From assembly GCF_002159085.1 (NCBI RefSeq), contig NZ_LZRU01000009.1, positions 310,001 to 374,000 on the forward strand: 64,000 nt of DNA. Reading direction: 5' to 3'. How positions within the stretch are numbered: the first letter of the stretch is position 1; every line of letters begins with the position of its first letter. Positions 61,643 to 64,000 of the stretch are shown here, in pieces. A model generated the notes under the pieces. The model was not told where the DNA came from. It saw nothing but the letters and a program-made list of their open reading frames with translations, and did not search any database. This stretch comes from Thermobacillus sp. ZCTH02-B1 (GTDB lineage: Bacteria > Bacillota > Bacilli > Paenibacillales > Paenibacillaceae). The position numbers were made by a program, and so were the translations under genes.

Positions 61643-61888
61643 CTAACGGAACCGGCGCCACCGGTCGCCCAGCCATTCTCCCAGCCTTTCGCCCAGCCGG
61701 TCCCAGGGGATCGCCGGCCAGCTCCGCTCGTCTTTCATTTTGCCTGCGTAATAGCCGATCCAAACGAGCAGCGCGAAAAAGAGCATATCCCAGAAGCCCG
61801 CGATCAGATAGATGATGCCGAAGAACACGCCGGCCAGCACGCCCGCGACGCGTCCCCCGTGCGTCGACAGGAGATCCCTCCAGAACAT
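61643..61888 (-). CDS. DUF2273 small membrane protein
   Basis: An 81-residue protein with two helices (about 15-31 and 34-50; GVLAGVFFGIIYLIAGFW) and a basic, tryptophan-rich tail. DUF2273 proteins are regularly encoded beside asp23 and amaP and are thought to support the Asp23 membrane assembly. GGAGGAG precedes the ATG. It ends just before the terminator. Confidence 0.85.
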   Translation of the reverse strand: MFWRDLLSTHGGRVAGVLAGVFFGIIYLIAGFWDMLFFALLVWIGYYAGKMKDERSWPAIPWDRLGERLGEWLGDRWRRFR

Positions 61889-61903
61889 GGCCGACTCCTC
61901 CTC

Positions 61904-62479
61904 TTATTCCACGCGGTTCCGGAACGTCTGGCTCCGCGCGATGTTCGCGACGAATACCGCGACATTCGCCACGGGAATCCCGGTGATTTCCTCGACGTAA
62001 TCCCTGACCGCCCGCTGCATCTCCTCCGACAGCGACGGAATCGGGCTGTCGCCGTCCACGACGGCCCGGATCGAGATGTCGATGCCGGCGTCGGTGACCC
62101 GGATGCGCGCGCGGAGATCCTGCACGCCGCGCTGGCGGGACGCCGCCTTGAGCGCCAGATTCTCGACGGTCTCGAGCGAGATGCGAATGTCGCCGTAATC
62201 GGTCCGCTGGTCGATCGACGCCGCCGCGCCGCCGCCCCGCCGCAGCGACAGGTAAAGGAAGCGCAGGCTGATCAGCAGCAGGACGGCGGAGACGGTGATG
62301 ACGGCGATGCGCACTCCCCAGCCGTCGTACAGGGCGCGGACGGCGTCCAGCGCCTCATCCTCGGGAATGACGCCCGCGCCCGCGGCGATCGCCGCGACGG
62401 AGGCCGCGAGGATGATCAGACTGCAGACGAACAGCAGCAGCTTGTCCAATACCCTGGCCAATTCGTCATCTCTCCCCAT
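61904..62479 (-). CDS. amaP: Alkaline shock response membrane anchor protein AmaP
   Basis: A 191-residue protein with two helices (about 10-35 and 55-78) and a C-terminal cytoplasmic Asp23-like domain (about 92-191; ISLETVENLALKAASRQRGV; YVEEITGIPVANVAVFVANI). In Staphylococcus, AmaP anchors Asp23 at the membrane. I chose the ATG at 62479, eight bases after GGGGGGA; the longer start has no site. It lies between asp23 and the DUF2273 gene. Confidence 0.88.
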   Translation of the reverse strand: MGRDDELARVLDKLLLFVCSLIILAASVAAIAAGAGVIPEDEALDAVRALYDGWGVRIAVITVSAVLLLISLRFLYLSLRRGGGAAASIDQRTDYGDIRISLETVENLALKAASRQRGVQDLRARIRVTDAGIDISIRAVVDGDSPIPSLSEEMQRAVRDYVEEITGIPVANVAVFVANIARSQTFRNRVE

Positions 62480-62488
62480 AATGAAAAT

Positions 62489-62521
62489 CCCCCCGACGGG
62501 CGGCATGCCGTCCACGAGGGG
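62489..62521 (-). other. Hairpin overlapping the amaP ribosome site
   Basis: On the minus strand CCCC and GACGG pair with CCGTC and GGGG (with a five-base bulge), followed by ATTTTC. The right arm includes the G-rich ribosome site of amaP, so it may lower amaP translation or act as a partial terminator after asp23. Confidence 0.35.
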
Positions 62522-62539
62522 AAAACCCGTGTAAAGCCG

Positions 62540-62950
62540 TTACTTCACCCGGTGCGTCTCTTCTTCCTCCGCCTTCTCGGCCGATTTGAAATGAACGTCG
62601 TGCACGTGGACGTTCACCTCGACGACCGTCAGCCCGGTCATCGTCTCGATCGATCGCTTCACGTTGCGCTGGATCTCGGAGGCGACATCCGGTATCCGGT
62701 ACCCGTATTCGACGACGATTGACACGTCGACCGCGGCTTCCTTCTGGCCGACTTCCACCTTGACGCCCTTGGCCAGATTCTTGCGGCCGAGAAGTTCCGC
62801 GATGCCGCCGGCGATGCCTCCGCTCATGCCCGCGACGCCGTTCACTTCCACGGTCGCGAGGCCCGCAATCACGGCGATGACCTCCGGCGCGATCTGGATC
62901 GTGCCGATCTCCGTGCGCTCGAAATCGGCCGCTTCCGCAATGCTCTCCAT
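62540..62950 (-). CDS. Asp23/Gls24 family envelope stress protein (YqhY-like)
   Basis: A 136-residue Asp23-domain protein: IGTIQIAPEVIAVIAGLATV, VNGVAGMSGGIAGGIAELLG, VDVSIVVEYGYRIPDVASEI and LTVVEVNVHVHDVHF. The B. subtilis orthologue YqhY sits beside accB-accC and affects lipid metabolism. GGGAGG lies seven bases before the ATG. It has its own sigma-A promoter, whose -35 lies in the end of accC. Confidence 0.93.
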   Translation of the reverse strand: MESIAEAADFERTEIGTIQIAPEVIAVIAGLATVEVNGVAGMSGGIAGGIAELLGRKNLAKGVKVEVGQKEAAVDVSIVVEYGYRIPDVASEIQRNVKRSIETMTGLTVVEVNVHVHDVHFKSAEKAEEEETHRVK

Positions 62951-62996
62951 GGTGCACCTCCCCGGACTTGCTGGGCTTATCCGCGTTTATTTCTAT

Positions 62997-63025
62997 ACTA
63001 TAACATTCGGCGGGAATTATGACAA
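62997..63025 (-). promoter_or_regulatory. Sigma-A promoter of asp23-amaP-DUF2273
   Basis: Minus strand: TTGTCA (63020-63025), 17 bases, TATAGT (62997-63002) with an extended TGT. Each hexamer has one mismatch. The -35 is within the last codons of accC. Confidence 0.85.
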
Positions 63026-64000
63026 ACCTGGATCGACGGCGGTGAGATCGTGCTCCTCGAGAAACTTGATGTCAAAGTCGCCGCGCTCGAACACCGGATG
63101 GTTCAGCACCCGGAGATGGAACGGAATCGTCGTCTTGATGCCATCGATCGCGAACTCCGCCAGCGCGCGCTTCATGCGCGCGATCGCCTCCTCGCGCGTC
63201 GGCGCCCAGACGATCAGCTTCGCGATCATCGAGTCGTAGTGCGGCGTGACGGTGTAGCCCGGATACGCACCGCTGTCGACGCGCACGCCGATGCCGCCCG
63301 GCGGAAGGTAGAACCCGAGTTTGCCGGGGGACGGCATGAAGCCCCGATCCGGATCCTCCGCGTTGATGCGGCACTCGATCGCCCAGCCGTTGATGCGGAG
63401 GTCCTCCTGCCGGAACGAAAGCGGATGCCCCTCGGCGACGCGGATCATCTCGCGGATCAGGTCGACGCCGGTGATCATCTCCGTCACCGGGTGCTCGACC
63501 TGGATGCGCGTGTTCATTTCCATGAAATAGAACTGGCCGTCCGGTCCGAGCAGGAATTCCAGCGTGCCCGCGCCGACGTAACCGACCGCCTTCGCGGCGC
63601 GCACGGCCGCCTGCCCCATTCGCTCCCGGAGCTCGGGCGTCATGACCGGGCAGGGAGCCTCCTCGATCAGCTTCTGCCGGCGGCGCTGCACGGAGCAGTC
63701 GCGTTCGAACAGATGGACGACATTGCCGAATTTGTCGGCCATGATCTGGATCTCGACGTGCTTCATGCCCGTCAGGTATTTCTCGATGTAGACTCCGCCG
63801 TTGCCGAACGCCTTCTCGGCTTCCTGGCGCGCGGTCTCGAGCCCCGCGATCAGCGCTTCCTCGTTCTCGGCGATGCGGATGCCGCGGCCGCCGCCGCCCG
63901 CCGTCGCCTTGATGATGACCGGGTAACCGATTTCGCGGGCGATGCGGACCGCCTCTTCCGTGTCGCTCACGAGCCCGTCGGACCCGGGCACGACCGGGAC
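63017..64000 (-). CDS. accC: Acetyl-CoA carboxylase biotin carboxylase subunit AccC (partial)
   Basis: ATP-dependent carboxylation of the biotin on AccB, the first half-reaction of fatty acid synthesis. The window holds the last 327 or so residues; the 5' end lies beyond position 64000. Visible are the glycine-rich ATP loop IKATAGGGGRGIRIA, HVEIQIMADKFGNVVHLFERD, the catalytic EMNTRIQVEHPVTEMITG, and the C-terminal domain (IECRINAEDPDRGFMPSPGK). The protein should be about 450 residues when complete. The downstream gene is asp23. Confidence 0.96.
   Translation of the reverse strand, partial: VPVVPGSDGLVSDTEEAVRIAREIGYPVIIKATAGGGGRGIRIAENEEALIAGLETARQEAEKAFGNGGVYIEKYLTGMKHVEIQIMADKFGNVVHLFERDCSVQRRRQKLIEEAPCPVMTPELRERMGQAAVRAAKAVGYVGAGTLEFLLGPDGQFYFMEMNTRIQVEHPVTEMITGVDLIREMIRVAEGHPLSFRQEDLRINGWAIECRINAEDPDRGFMPSPGKLGFYLPPGGIGVRVDSGAYPGYTVTPHYDSMIAKLIVWAPTREEAIARMKRALAEFAIDGIKTTIPFHLRVLNHPVFERGDFDIKFLEEHDLTAVDPGLS

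Noticed and set aside
60131..62722. Open frame of 863 codons on the plus strand
   Set aside because: Antisense to folD, nusB, DUF2273, amaP and asp23; no independent support.

Overview
This window is a GC-rich chromosome segment (about two thirds G+C by eye) from an endospore-forming Firmicute. The gene content and order follow the Bacillus subtilis rib-res / spoIIA / fur / bkd / spo0A / accC neighbourhoods almost gene for gene. The high GC, frequent GTG and TTG starts and strong GGAGG ribosome sites suggest Paenibacillaceae (a Thermobacillus- or Cohnella-like genome). That placement is an inference. I see no rRNA, tRNA, CRISPR array or insertion sequence.

Layout. 81-1670: serA on the plus strand, converging on resE. 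1883-14041 (minus): resABCDE (cytochrome c biogenesis and redox two-component system), rluB, dacB-spmA-spmB (spore cortex and dehydration), ytfI-ytfJ/gerW, scpA-scpB (condensin). 14072-18276: riboflavin operon ribD-ribE-ribBA-ribH behind an FMN riboswitch with a clear promoter. 18402-26396: lysA, spoVAF-spoVAB-spoVAA (spoVAC/D/E absent), sigF-spoIIAB-spoIIAA and dacF. 26627-31330: pdp, a Spo0E-like phosphatase, punA, deoB and xerD. 31383-35174: yqzK, fur, spoIIM, an endonuclease Q-like gene, nudF, and a very small mciZ on the plus strand.

35218-39949 is accessory: an ECF sigma factor and RskA-type anti-sigma factor lie divergent from a secreted NEW3-repeat membrane protein and an ABC exporter, with an ECF-like promoter facing the export genes. 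40079-47498: M20 peptidase, a 32-residue Prli42-like membrane peptide overlapping lipB tail to tail, the branched-chain 2-oxoacid dehydrogenase genes and a DUF2627 gene. 47751-48751 is a second accessory spot: a seven-repeat RCC1-like propeller gene coupled to a 42-codon ORF. 49002-64000 is conserved again: spo0A, spoIVB, recN, argR, a membrane protein of unknown function, tlyA, dxs, ispA, xseB, xseA, folD, nusB, DUF2273, amaP, asp23 and the 3' part of accC.

Regulation. The sporulation promoters can be read by eye and agree with known regulons: sigma-H with 0A boxes at spo0A, sigma-F-like at ytfI-ytfJ and dacF, sigma-G-like at spoVA, and sigma-E-like at dacB, spoIIM and mciZ, the last three all with exactly 14-bp spacers. 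Fur has a strong sigma-A promoter whose -10 region carries three helically phased repeats. The most interesting uncharacterised items are the ECF/NEW3/ABC module, the RCC1 unit with its coupled ORF, the unusually long rib leader, a strong terminator directly upstream of nusB, and large low-complexity extensions on SpmA and SpoVAF.
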